Shown in pieces: positions 23,804 through 35,596 of a DNA stretch of 64,000 bases. The DNA is from Lantana camara (lineage: Eukaryota; Streptophyta; Magnoliopsida; Lamiales; Verbenaceae): contig CM074858.1 of the NCBI GenBank assembly GCA_037501455.1, forward strand, positions 96,568,001-96,632,000, read 5' to 3'. Each line of letters begins with the position of its first letter. Within the stretch, counting starts at the first letter, position 1. The notes beneath the pieces were generated by a model. It ran no database searches and had not been told where the DNA came from. It saw only the letters and a program-made list of their open reading frames with translations. The translations under genes were made by a program, and so were the position numbers.

Positions 23804-23816
23804 TCTCCCGCCAAAA
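23804..23816 (+). promoter_or_regulatory. E2F-like site upstream of FAS2
   Basis: TCTCCCGCCAAAA, one mismatch from the extended E2F consensus TTTCCCGCCAAAA, about 150 bp before the FAS2 ATG. CAF-1 subunit genes are S-phase genes and the Arabidopsis large-subunit gene FAS1 is a known E2F target, so the site is plausible. Binding is inferred. Confidence 0.6.
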
Positions 23817-23964
23817 CCCATTCCTTCCATCCTGCGTTGCTCCACTCCCCTTTCAGTTCACTGCTCAAACCCTAATTTCAAAATCTAGAAAAGTTATACA
23901 CTCCAATTTCTAGCTATTTAGCTTCCGTTACAATTGTTGAAGAATTTTGAAGAAGGAAGAAGAG

Positions 23965-26900
23965 ATGAGAGGCGGAACGGTTCAAATCAATTGGCACGAC
24001 ACCAAGCCCGTACTCTCCTGCGATTTCCATCCTCTCTCCGGCCTCCTCGCCACCGGCGGTGCTGACTTCGATATTAAGGTACATTTGCGTTTTATGAGGA
24101 ATTCTTTTGACGAAATTGAGATCCTTTTTCTGTATTCCTCATCTGGAAATGACCGTATTGCCCCGGATTTCGAACTTCGTTGCTCTCCACCTTTGGCGAA
24201 GCTATCAGTTTCTTTAGTTGTCAAGTCCTTTTGTACAAGATGATAAGAAGTGTCAGTTGTAAAAGAGCTCGTGTTCTGAAATTTTATTTAGTTTATTTTT
24301 ACTTTTATGGGTATCAGTCTTGATATTGGTTTAGCATGTATTCATTGTTTTGAATTTTGTAGCTTTTATTGATTTTTTTTTTCCATATTGAGTTAATACA
24401 GAAAATTGTTCTGCTATAACCTGGAAATATGTGTACGTTGGGTTGCAAAAAAGGGGCATTTCTTGAATTTAGTCCTATGTTATGGATGTCTTTTAGCTTC
24501 TGAATAAGTGTAAAAATGCAGCTGTGGACGCCAGTTTCTAGCATAGATGAAAAGAAGGCTCCTGGAGTTACTTATCATAGCAGTCTTTCATATCATGGTT
24601 CTGCTGTTAATTCACTTCGCTTCTCTCCCTCAGGTAAGTGTTCCTTTTGTTTCTATTTGAAATAAAAATATTCTTCTTTGTGTTTCAATCATGCGCCAAA
24701 AGTGTAATTTTGTGTTATGGTATTATTCATTAAAAAATAAAGATTCCGCCATGAAATTAGCTTATATTAAATTCTTGCTGGTCTAAGATTAAATCTTCAT
24801 TGATTTCTCCTAAAATTGCAGGAGACCAGCTTGCTTCTGGTGCTGATGGTAAGCAATAATTCTACGAATAAGACAACTCGTTTCCAAATTGCCTATATTC
24901 AAAAACTAAAGTCGCCAGCTATTTATCGGGGGCCATAATTTTTGCAGGTGGTGAACTTATAATATGGAAATCTCATGCAACTGATGCCGGTGAAGTGTGG
25001 AAAGTCCTTAAGTCATTGGTGTAAGCATTTAACATATTTGTCAAATATCCATACTCTGTGCTGCTCTGGCAATCATATGAAGCAAGTATTAGGATGTCAT
25101 AGAAACATTTCGAGGGGCTGTATCAATCAATAATTGAATATGCCATTATTTAAAGATTTCCAACTTCCTTCTGATAGTCATTAATGGCTACTTTCAGGTT
25201 CCATCGTAAGGATGTATTAGACCTACAATGGTCTTCTGACGGGGCATATCTCATTTCTGGTTCAGTTGATAATTCATGCATCATATGGGATGCTAGTAAA
25301 GGTGTTGCTATTAATACAGATATTTAATTGCTGATGTCATGTTACATATAACGATAATTCATTATCTGATTTTTGGATATATTCAGGTTCTGTGCACCAA
25401 ATTTTGGATGCCCATTTTCATTATGTTCAAGGTGTAGCATGGGATCCTTTGGGAAAATATGCTGCATCAATCAGTTCTGATAGAACCTGCCGGATTTATA
25501 TCAACAAACCATCCAAAGCGAAAGGTGTTGAGAAGTCAAATTACGTTTGTCAACATGTCATCTCAAAGGGAGAGTTGCAGATGGCTGAAGAATCTAAGGT
25601 TTTAAAATAATGTTTACTCTGTAACTGCCTTGCCTTACACACATATAGAGAAGCACATGTAACTAATTTTACTGGATCCTGTGATTCAGTCTATTCGAGC
25701 CCATCTTTTCCATGATGAGACGCTTCCATCTTTCTTCCGAAGATTAGCTTGGTCGACTGATGGATCATTTTTACTTGTTCCTTCAGGTATTGAAACCAAT
25801 AAATCTCTCTAATTCAGTAAGTTGACTTTATAAAAGATTTGGAACTAAACCAGTATATTAATTTTGTAACATCTTATATTTTATATATGTGTTGCGTGTA
25901 AATTGAGGCAAGTAAATTTTGTGCCAGTGATTCTAATGACATGATATACTATATTTCAGGTCTTCACAAAAGCACTCCTACTTCTGAACCAGTCAATACT
26001 GCTTATGTTTTCTCAAGAAAAGATTTTTCCAGGCAAGAATTAAATTCATTCAATTTTGTTGTGGCCAGTGTTAATTCCTCTTCTGGTGACCTCCATAATA
26101 TTACCACTAATTAACTTGCTCACTGAAGATCATTTTTAATTTATAAAATACAGACTTGTATTCTTCTTTTTTTGATCTTCCCTTTTTGAGGTGTACTTGT
26201 TTTTCAAAGCAGGCCTGCACTTATTCTACCCGGCGCTAGCAAACCTGTTGTGGCAGTACGTTTTTGCCCCATAGCATTTCAATTACGGGGATCAAATACA
26301 TGTATTACCCTTTTACTTATTTCGCTCTTTTCACATAATAATAATTCTTGCATATTCTGACGATAAAGCCTCTTTTCCTCTTTCCACAGCTTCTTTTTTC
26401 AAGCTCCCATATCGCCTTATTTTTGCGATAGCCACTTTGAACTCATTGTATATCTATGACACTGAAAGCATTCAACCAATTGTAATTGTAGCTGGAGTTC
26501 ATTATGCAGCCATTACAGACATAGCATGGTAACCTCCGTCCCTCGTTTCAAGAGTTTCTTCACAGTATTATTTCAAAATGAATTAACTGCTCCAATCCCT
26601 CGTATTATGGTAATACGCTTCAAAAATCCTCTGATTTAAAAATCTCATTTTTGAAATTATAAGTTGTCACCGGACCCTTCTTTTAACTTGTACCAAAACC
26701 CTATAAGTTTACCATCTTATCCTTGTTCAGAGAAGAAAGAGAAAATGAACAAAAATCAGTTTGTAGGCAAAAATTAAATTCAAGGGTTTCCTGTGCTTTT
26801 ATCACAGGCTTTTTTATTGTCATTAGCTATAACACTAACATGAGGATTTTGATGCAATTAACTCATTCGAAGAAAAATTCTAAAATCTCTGTTCATATAG

Positions 26901-27302
26901 GTCGCCTACTGGTAATTTTTTGGCATTATCCTCCCGAGATGGTTATTGCACTCTCCTTGAATTCGAAAATCAAGAGCTTGGTTCACCAATGCCGTTATCA
27001 GGTTCGTGTCCAATTTCAAGCATCCGTTTTAGTCAGAATACTAGTATGTCCCAACTACTGACAAAACTCTTCATCTAACAGAAGAAAAGCTGGTCTCTGG
27101 AAATACAAATAAGAGCCCTGTTGTGGAAGCTACCAACGACAGTTGTAATAGTGCAGCCATAGATAGTGAAAAAGAAAGAGTTGAGAACTCCCAAAAGGAG
27201 AAGGACGAGAATAAGGCTGAGAAACAGGATAAACCAAGTGCTGCGAGCGTAGCTCCAAATAAGGCTGCCAAGAGGCGCATCACCCCCATGGCCATTGATT
27301 AG
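23965..27302 (+). CDS. FAS2: Chromatin assembly factor 1 WD40 subunit FAS2 (CAF-1 p60 type)
   Basis: Twelve exons: 23965-24078, 24522-24633, 24822-24848, 24948-25020, 25198-25301, 25387-25598, 25690-25786, 25960-26032, 26213-26301, 26390-26528, 26901-27001, 27082-27302. They sum to 1,248 bp with consistent phases, 415 aa. The N-terminus [17 protein letters not shown] and the first WD repeat ([17 protein letters not shown]) are diagnostic of plant FAS2. WD repeats follow ([49 protein letters not shown]). A charged Lys/Glu tail ends [10 protein letters not shown]. With FAS1 and MSI1 it deposits H3-H4 on replicating DNA in the nucleus. Intron 8 uses a GC donor (AG|GCAAGA). From memory the Arabidopsis protein is longer (about 490 aa), so the tail here may be short. 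Confidence 0.95.
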
Positions 27303-29284
27303 CTTTGTTTTCCCCCTCTTCTGTAAGTGTCCCTATTTACTAAAGGAGCACACAAATTGTTTCATGTCTTTGATCCCTGACCCCTTTGCCCCATGCATAT
27401 GAAAAGACAAGATGCAGAAATTTACGTGCGGTGTATGTAGTTTATGCCAACATTTCATGCTTATGAAATGCTTCTTTGTTTCTGCCATTTCTGGCTGAAT
27501 TATGTTGATTCTCCTGCTTTTATTGGGATTTAATTTAAGTGTTCTCATCTTGTGCTAACTACGTAAAATTGGCCATAAATATGCTTTTACTCGGACATCC
27601 CCTCCCCTTGTATTTATGAAGTTACACTGACCTCTTGCAGCTCTATAATATGCTTATTGAGAGTATCCTAGCAACGAAAGAAAATACCAACATGAAACAA
27701 TATGACATATGATGACAATGGTCTCTTTTCAAAATTTACCAAGTGTTAAGTGTTGGATATATCGTTAGATATGAATGTCCGACACAGTACGATGTAAGAA
27801 ACCATTCCTCCCGTAGTACAAAAGACACTTTGGATTCATGTATATGTGAGATACACGATGCATGCATCTTGTGCAGTTTGGACTACTTGTTTATCAACTA
27901 CTCGCTTGTCATATTTGATCACATTGGGATACTGATATTATGGATAATCCTTCAAATTATGGGTAAATAGTATTCTAATCGTACTTCGAGAATGTGTTAC
28001 ACATGAATCAAATATGAAGGTGACATTAGTTTTTATTGGTCGTAGGTCCAAATTAGTGGGATGCTGCTTGGTACCTTGTGTTTGGCTGCAATCGCTCTTT
28101 GTTTATATTTTTGTATGTAACGTCTCGTATACTTTTGTATGCTCTGTTTCAACATATTAGTGATGGTGGATAAACAATTTACTTCGTACTATGAGCGTTT
28201 TTTCGATTTTTTATTCCAATTTTCAAGTGTTTTAAATTGCTATCTATACTTTGTGAAAATTTTTATCCACACCTGGGTCATTACAGGTTGGGTTCGGATC
28301 CTTCCGAGAATCATTATTATGCAAAATTTAGATCACATGCCGTAATATCCTAATTTATAATTACTTAATTGGTTTGATCTTAATGAATTAGTAAATACAA
28401 TAGTGTGTAATTAATTGAAAACAAAACCAAAAGCCTGATCGATGTCCACAACATTGTATTGTTATATCAATTGTCATTCATATGAACTTATCATGGAAAT
28501 TGATGGGCATGCATTATGCATATATAGGAAAATTTTAGCCCTACATTTGACTCGATCGAAATCAATTAATTAAAAGGATAAAAGTATTACACTTGTCATT
28601 TAATTTGTTACTCTCTAAATTTCTAAAAAAAAACACTACAAATGTAAAACACTTGCTCTTTTGTTATACTGATTTAACAAGGTGAGGACTAGAATTGCCC
28701 ACTTTCAAATGCTTTTTGATTCAAATTTCAAAAGGACATTACCTCCATTTTTCCTATTTCATTAGGGAAAAAAAATCCAGAAGTTTCAACGTTGCAATTC
28801 AATAATGAACAAAAAGGAATTAACAGTAATGTCTATTTCAGTCACTAATTTAATTTTTTTCAAATAAATATTCGTTCAAACGTTGCAATTGGTCCCTAAA
28901 ATTTTCACGTCACATCACTTTAACTCATGTTCCAAACCCCACATTTCAAACCCTAAAGCTAAAGCATTCCTTTACGGTGACCCTAAAACCAAATTTAAGT
29001 CACATTTTCGTCGGAATCTGAACATGTAACTTGCACAAGCGTTTCTAAACAAAAACTTAAAAGATGAATATATCCTTAGGAAAAATGCGAACGAGTCACC
29101 ACAGTGAATGTTTTACCATAGTAGCCGGAAAATCACAAGGTCAAAATCGAAAAACTATACAATATAACTATAAAAAACATTTGAAATACAAGATGATAAC
29201 ACATCAAGAACTCAAACAGCAAAATCCAAACCCCCAAACCCAAAAATCAAGAAAGCAAACAAATGAAAATTAGATTGGAATCCA
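27303..29284. other. Intergenic between FAS2 and the inhibitor gene (3' to 3')
   Basis: AT-rich DNA holding the 3' ends of two converging genes. A block at about 28570-28690 (ttgtcatttaattt, ctctaaattt) resembles one at 30080-30190 on the other side of the inhibitor gene. Short frames such as 27743-27970 and 29064-29273 look non-coding. Confidence 0.5.
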
Positions 29285-29857
29285 TCAAGAACCAAGAGCA
29301 TCAATAATCCCCATAACCACATCACAAATATTCTTCAAACCCTCCTCCCTTACAGCAATCTCCTTCGGATACGCTAATCCAGGGTACCTCTTAAACGCAT
29401 TCCGGCATGCATTTGGGTAATCTTTTGCCGCCATAACATGCATGTATGCGTAGTCATACATCTCTGTGCCCAAATCTTGAACCGAGTTTTGCAGTGCTTC
29501 GTTTGCAGATTGATATTTATCGGCGCATTCCTTCATCACCTTCTTTAGCACCGTGTTGTTCGTGACGGAACTCAGCATTTTCGACGAGAGATACGTGTTT
29601 GTCGCGGTCGCATTAGCCATGCCGACTCTGATCATTATCAGGGCAAGGCCTTTGGTGTCTGCTTTGGGGCTGGAGGAGTCGGATTTGAGGGTGGAGACGC
29701 AGAGATCGTAGTATTTGGTGTTCTTGCATGTCTGTTGGATCAAATCCGGGGTTTGGTTCGGCGGCAGCGACGGCGACGGCGACGAGGGTGAGATTGGGGG
29801 TAATGAAGAGAGGAGGGAGAAGAGAAGAAGAAAGGATGAGATGATGAGTCGTCCCAT
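29285..29857 (-). CDS. C/VIF2: Invertase/pectin-methylesterase inhibitor, C/VIF-like
   Basis: One exon, 190 aa, ATG at 29857. A signal peptide is evident (MGRLIISSFLLLFSLLSSL), followed by a Ser/Pro-rich spacer and a PMEI-type four-helix domain. Its four conserved Cys are visible: the hairpin pair in TCKNTKYYDLC, then KECADKY and NACRNAF; an extra Cys is in NICDVV. Such secreted or vacuolar proteins bind and block cell-wall or vacuolar invertases, or pectin methylesterases. The motifs STLKSD and LAYPKEIAVREEGLKNICDV favour the invertase-inhibitor (C/VIF) branch. FAS2 as neighbour matches my memory of Arabidopsis, where C/VIF2 lies beside FAS2; the symbol rests mainly on that. A TATA box is at 29954-29963 on the minus strand. 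Confidence 0.88.
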   Translation of the reverse strand: MGRLIISSFLLLFSLLSSLPPISPSSPSPSLPPNQTPDLIQQTCKNTKYYDLCVSTLKSDSSSPKADTKGLALIMIRVGMANATATNTYLSSKMLSSVTNNTVLKKVMKECADKYQSANEALQNSVQDLGTEMYDYAYMHVMAAKDYPNACRNAFKRYPGLAYPKEIAVREEGLKNICDVVMGIIDALGS

Positions 29858-31446
29858 TGAGTGAAAAGGCTTGGTTTTTCTTCAAAAGGTAATTGATGGG
29901 AAAGCTAACAAGATATATTATGAAGTTGCAATCGTTTCTTCTCTTTGTAGTTTGTATATATACTTGGTGTTTTTGTTTTATTGTTATAAATATTTAATAA
30001 TGTTAGCTTCGAGATATAAGAAAAATTCTGACCTAAATCCGATTCGGTCAAATTCCAACAAATCAAATGATAAATCTATTATATTTGTCATTTAATTGGT
30101 CACTCTTTCTAAATTTTTCATCAACTATAAAATAAATGTAAAATATTCATTCTCTCTTTATATCAATTTAATCGAATCAGACTCAAATCTAAAAATATCG
30201 AATATTTCATTATACCTAGAACAATATATTCGGACCATGCTTAAAGTTGATGGGATTTGTACCCAAAGAAGGGGTGGGGGAAGGGTTGATGGGATCAGTC
30301 ATTAAAGCGTGAAATGATTGTTTGAAAGAATAAGGAAACATGGTTGATTATAATCTTGTAATTGGTTAATTATTTTGGTAAGATGCTTGAAAATATACAT
30401 TGATGCGATGGTATATTCATAATATACATTTAATAAATAATGTATCATTATATTAATGTAATTCTAGCAAATAATAAATCTACTCTATAATTATTCAGAA
30501 GAAATCAATTAATTAGTACAAAGTGATTCTGTAGTTTAATGTATGATAAATAATATCTATGAGAATTAAGCCTTTTCATAATAATTTATCAAACTATAGC
30601 TACGAAATAAGCAAATTTGTGATATGCTCCACTAATCATAGTAGGTAACACATTTGAATCCACATTCAGATTGATTATGAAATAATTACGGATACCCTCC
30701 GATCTACTTACAAAGAAACTTTAATAATAAATACATTATGAAAAACACAATAAATCTTGAATTAAGGGATAGGAAAGATATCTTGAGAAACTACAAAAAA
30801 ATACCCTTATAATTCGTAATTGATTTAAATCTAAAGAAGTTATCCCTTAATCAATTAAGATGTTTCAAGTTTGAGTAGTGTAAAAACAATTTAAATAGAT
30901 AAAGAGGAAAAAACGAAATTAAGCAATGAGAAAAGAGAACACCTCGATCCACTATCCATTTGACTTTATGACTCAAAATTGTTAGAATATGTAGAATAAA
31001 AATGAGTTGTTTTTGGTGTTTTCTTGATATTAAATGGAAGTGTGTGTTTCGACAAAGGACGGTGACATTTATTAGGGTTCTTTGGAAACTGGCAAAAAAC
31101 CAAAGATGAGTCACGGGTCGCCTTTCATCAAACCAGAAATTAATGGACCCTCTTCAATTCTTGTCTATTTTCTTTCATATTTTGAGATAACCAAAGTTGG
31201 ACAATTTCGTTACATGTGTTTCCAGGTACAGAGGTTCTTGGTCCCTCAAATTATTGCACTCTTGGAATAATTGTTCTTTTGAAATTATATATATATATAT
31301 ATATACGCACGAATACAGAATAACGATATGATACAATATGAATACAATGATATAAAGTTTTTCTTGAATCTCTCAATTGGAAAGTGTTGGTTAGGATATT
31401 ATGACATGATACGGTAAAATGATATTTTTGTAAGTATTACTGTAAC

Positions 31447-31481
<35 letters not shown>

Positions 31482-31745
31482 GTGCTATTTGGGCAACTTG
31501 ACCTTTGGAATTTCGTTTTATATGTGAAATCTGTCCACAGCCCTTAAATCTTCGGACATACTTTGGCTTCTCACACATCTCCTTCACACTTAAGTAGAGG
31601 TGTGGTTATGAAAATGAAACATGCAGAGTTTGTTTGTTACCACATGACCAATTTGAGGATATATGTGACACAAAGGACAACTTGCATTGAATCCTTCATA
31701 AAAGATTGTTTGCTCTTTTCTTTCTTTTCTTTTTTTTTTCCCCTC
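29858..31745. other. AT-rich intergenic DNA
   Basis: Begins with the promoter of the minus-strand inhibitor gene. Otherwise it holds (AT)n tracts (31285-31305, 31450-31478), a fragment related to the repeat at 5.2-5.6 kb (about 31320-31450) and no supportable gene. Confidence 0.5.
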
Positions 31746-32173
31746 TGACAAATTATATTGAATTCGAATTGGATCGCACGTAAAGATGTAAAACAATCAC
31801 AAAAAATGCAATCGATTAAAAGAAATAGATACAAATAAAATAAAATTTGTAAGTAATGAATTAATCACAAAGGATGTGTTTATAGAGTTTGAGATGAAAA
31901 AATAAATTAAACTAAAAATAATGAATTAATCTCAAAGGATTTGTATTTATAGAGTTTGAGATCAAAGTTGATAGAATTGTCATATCTCAAAAGGTTTATA
32001 TTTATAGAGTTTGAGATGTTGAATTACGAAAGAGTGATTGAGTAGTCTAAAGACATTCTTTGTATTGAACGAGGAGGAAGAGTTACAACTTACAATAATT
32101 AGGATTGATTTGTTTTTCCAATAAACATGAATATAATTCTTGATTTTAATCCCATTTTCTATTTTCCTTTTCA
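31746..32173 (-). mobile_element. 3' LTR of the decayed Ty1/copia element
   Basis: The inner edge is firm: on the minus strand a polypurine-like cttgaggggaagta (32174-32190 region) is followed by the LTR start TGAAAAGGAAAA at 32173. The outer edge near 31746 (TGACAAATT) is a guess. Three near-repeats of caaagg(a)t..gt(a)tttatagagtttgaga at about 31868-31900, 31930-31962 and 31985-32017 give, on the minus strand, three TATAAA-type boxes. Confidence 0.6.
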
Positions 32174-32408
32174 ATACTTCCCCTCAAGTTGGGTTGTGGG
32201 ATCTTCCACACCAACTTGCTCAATCTTTTGCTAAAAAACGGGCTCCTCAATTTCCAATTCACAAAAGAACAGAAAACCTATTCAATCAAGAAAAGGTTTT
32301 AATGGATCGTTATTTATTTGGGCCAAAAACTTTATTTTATTTATTGGGCTGGACCCAACAAATCTCCTCTTCTAGTTCATTTGAGAATAGAGATATACCA
32401 CCATGTAA

Positions 32409-35400
32409 TCTATACTATTATATATTTGATAATCATGTTTGACTTTTCAATGTACATTTTTGATGATGTGGAATTTTGTAGTTTTTTTGAAAATTTTTAT
32501 CTTGATAAAAAAAACATGATTGGCTAAACTTATTTTCAATTATTTAATTATAAAAATAAATAGTAATTAAGAAGAGTAATTATCTTTGGTAAGATTCATG
32601 GTATATTTTCAATTTCTTCATGTGATTTAATTTCTTTTATATATAGTAAATTATAGAATTTGACCTAAATACTATTCTATTGTTTATTTGAAAATTTATG
32701 CTATGTAATTTAAAATTTATATACTTAATTAAGAAAATTATCATTAATTAATTTATTTAAAATGCATTATCTATGTTATTATATATTTCACGAAGGTATT
32801 TGACTGCAATTGTATTGTTTTGACACAATACTATTTTATATTTTTTAACATTTTATTGAAAAAATGATTTTTTATTGGGTGTTAGAATAATTTTTTTTTT
32901 CTATTTTTTTCTATTTAGATTAATATATTTCAATTATTATTAAACTCAACCCCATATTATATGTAATCCATTAATTATTCCATTAATAAAAATTATATAT
33001 GTTATCTATACTATAATATACAGGAAGGGTGTCTTTTGACTCAATGGAATTTTGTGATTTTTTTGAGATTTTTAATTAAAACTAAAAATTATGATTGGTT
33101 GATTGTTACTAAATTAATTAATTAATTAATCTAGCAATGTTATATATCCCTTGATTTTTGAAAATATCAATTTATGGTAAAATTTATTTTGAATACATAA
33201 ATTTAGAAAAATATATTTTAATTAAAATTCAAATACGCCTCAATTCAATATTTTTTTTCTTTTTTTGAAATATTTTACCTTAATAAAAAAATTCATTGAT
33301 TGATATTATTTATAAATTTACTTTTAAAAAAACTACATCAATATAATATATTTTGATATTGGTAAGGGGGACTTAGCATTTTTTTAAGCGTTATTTTTAG
33401 CAAATATGTATATGCATAATATATAATGAAATCTCTCCACAAATCAAGGAGATTCCAACTCAAGAAGAAAGGGAGGTTAGCCTCCTGTTGCGGATGTATA
33501 ATTTTCCTTTAATTGTTTTGTTTTGTATTTAATAAATTAAATATAAATTATTTTTCCTAAATTATTTATGTAACTCCATTAACCGGTTCCTTGATTTTCT
33601 CAATTAATAAATTTATTCAAATTTTTATGTAAGTCAATCTTTCCTAATATATATTACTTTCTTCTCTCAAATCGTCTTTCCTACAATAAAATTTTTAAAA
33701 CCTAAATTATGGTTCTATTTTCGTACATAAAATGTTCAATCATTCTTCTAATTTTTGTGTTCAAATTCATTTGTTTCACATGAAGTGTTTCATTGATTTG
33801 TATGTGATCAAAATCAAGCAAAGACTCAGACACTCCCAACGAATCTACGAATTAGCTTGACGAAGCATGTTAAATCTCTTTCGCTTTTCACTCATAAATC
33901 TATTGTTGAGGTTTTTTTTTTTTTTTTCCCGATCTCTCCTGCTCGGAATCCATATTTTAACTGTTCTTATGATTTTTTTTTATTTTTTTGTTGTGTTATT
34001 TATTTAAGATTGTATAACTTCTTCAATCATGTTTGACAATATAATTTAACTATTTAGTACATTTTATATTTTTGTGGTTTTTCATTGATTTTATTTTGTT
34101 TTTAAAATATTATTTGTTTATTGCTTTTTTATTTAAGATTTTAATTTTTAATTTTTTAGTACATATATAAGAATCACTTTTTATATTTTTAAATTTACAA
34201 AATTTTTATAACTATTTTTTATTTATGCAATTGAGCCGTTCTTTTATTATAATTATTTTTATTTTCATCAAATTTTAATTTTTGAAATTTTTAAATTTTT
34301 AAATTTATAAAATAATTTGAATGATAGTTTAGCACAATTTTTATATTACCTTGGTGATTCTTTATATCAAGATGTATTATTATAGTTCTTTGTTCCTTCA
34401 TAAAATTATTCTCTATTTATCTTTACATTTTGAGGTTTTTATTTTATATAGTACATATCTTCATTCATTTCTATTCAAATTATTTTTGTTGTTGATTTTC
34501 TCCAATAGTCTATGATTATATATATACATACATTGATATTTTTTAATAATATATTTTGATTTATTATTATTATTGATGTGGTCTTTTGTCTTTACTTATA
34601 TGTTTTTACTAACTTTCTTTTATATTTTCATTTTATTTTTAAAATTCTTTATTATTTTTTTATATTTTTATGTTGAATTGAGATGATTATATATGTTTGA
34701 TTCTAATAATTATATTTCTTTTGGTATTTTGCAAATTATTAAGTTGATTATTTATATTTTATTTTCACATAAATATTTCTTTTGGTTCGAAGATCAATTT
34801 TAATATTACTTAGCCAAACAAATGTATTAATAATATAACTTTGTTTTTCTGTTTTTTATTATTCAAATCTTCATTTATATATTTAAATTTTGATTTTTAA
34901 ATAATTTTATTTATTTTTTATTTTTTTTATTAAAAAAAAAAAACCCGGGTCGGGGACCCGTGGAGGTTTTAGCGAGGACCCATCTCATTTATTAAGACGA
35001 AAACAAAGCTACACCGGGAAGTTTAAAGAATTTTACTTTATATTTTTCTATTAGATATTATTTTGTTAAATACTTGATCATTTTTGTCATCATTTATTTT
35101 TACCATATTTTATTATTCAAGGTTTATTTATTTACTTGAGTTTTGACCATATCTAATGGTTAAATACTAGCTAAATTAAAATTTTAGTAGAGTTTGTCGC
35201 CAATTTAATATTTATTATTTTGTAAAAAGTATTAATACAAAAGTCATTATTTATATATTAGAAAAGATAATAATATTTTTAATAAATATGTGTATAGTAC
35301 GAGATGAAATGCTAGAATTTTAATTAAAACATGATATTTACATAAGTGTTAATTACTTACTATTATAAACACTTAACTTAATATACAATGTAGAAATAAG

Positions 35401-35596
35401 TATATTAAAGTAATAGAATTTGATTTTAGCAGTAATTTATTTATTATTTATAAAAAAAAATGTATTGCATAAATTATTTTTCATTTTATGTGTTTTAATT
35501 ATTTATTTTAAAATTATCTTAGTTTACAAAATTCATACTTAATAAAGTAAGTTATACTGTATATTAATACCGTGCAACGCACGGGGTATACGCTAG
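32409..35596 (+). mobile_element. Non-autonomous Helitron
   Basis: The 5' end is TCTATACTATTATATATT. The 3' end has a perfect hairpin CCGTGC-AAC-GCACGG (35570-35584), 8 nt of spacer, then CTAG (35593-35596). It is inserted between A (32408) and T (35597), as Helitrons do, with no target duplication, and flanking copia DNA resumes on both sides. There is no Rep/helicase frame; the 3.2-kb interior is extremely AT-rich. A second 5'-like end (TCTATACTATAATATACAGG) at 33005 suggests a nested or duplicated terminus. A retroposon-like tail on the minus strand (about 34935-34990) lies inside. Confidence 0.8.

Noticed and set aside
29613..29885. Second minus-strand frame overlapping the inhibitor gene
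   Set aside because: Shadow of the C/VIF-like gene in another frame.
32140..32442. 100-codon plus-strand frame
   Set aside because: Antisense of the copia 3' non-coding segment, spanning the PPT and the Helitron border.
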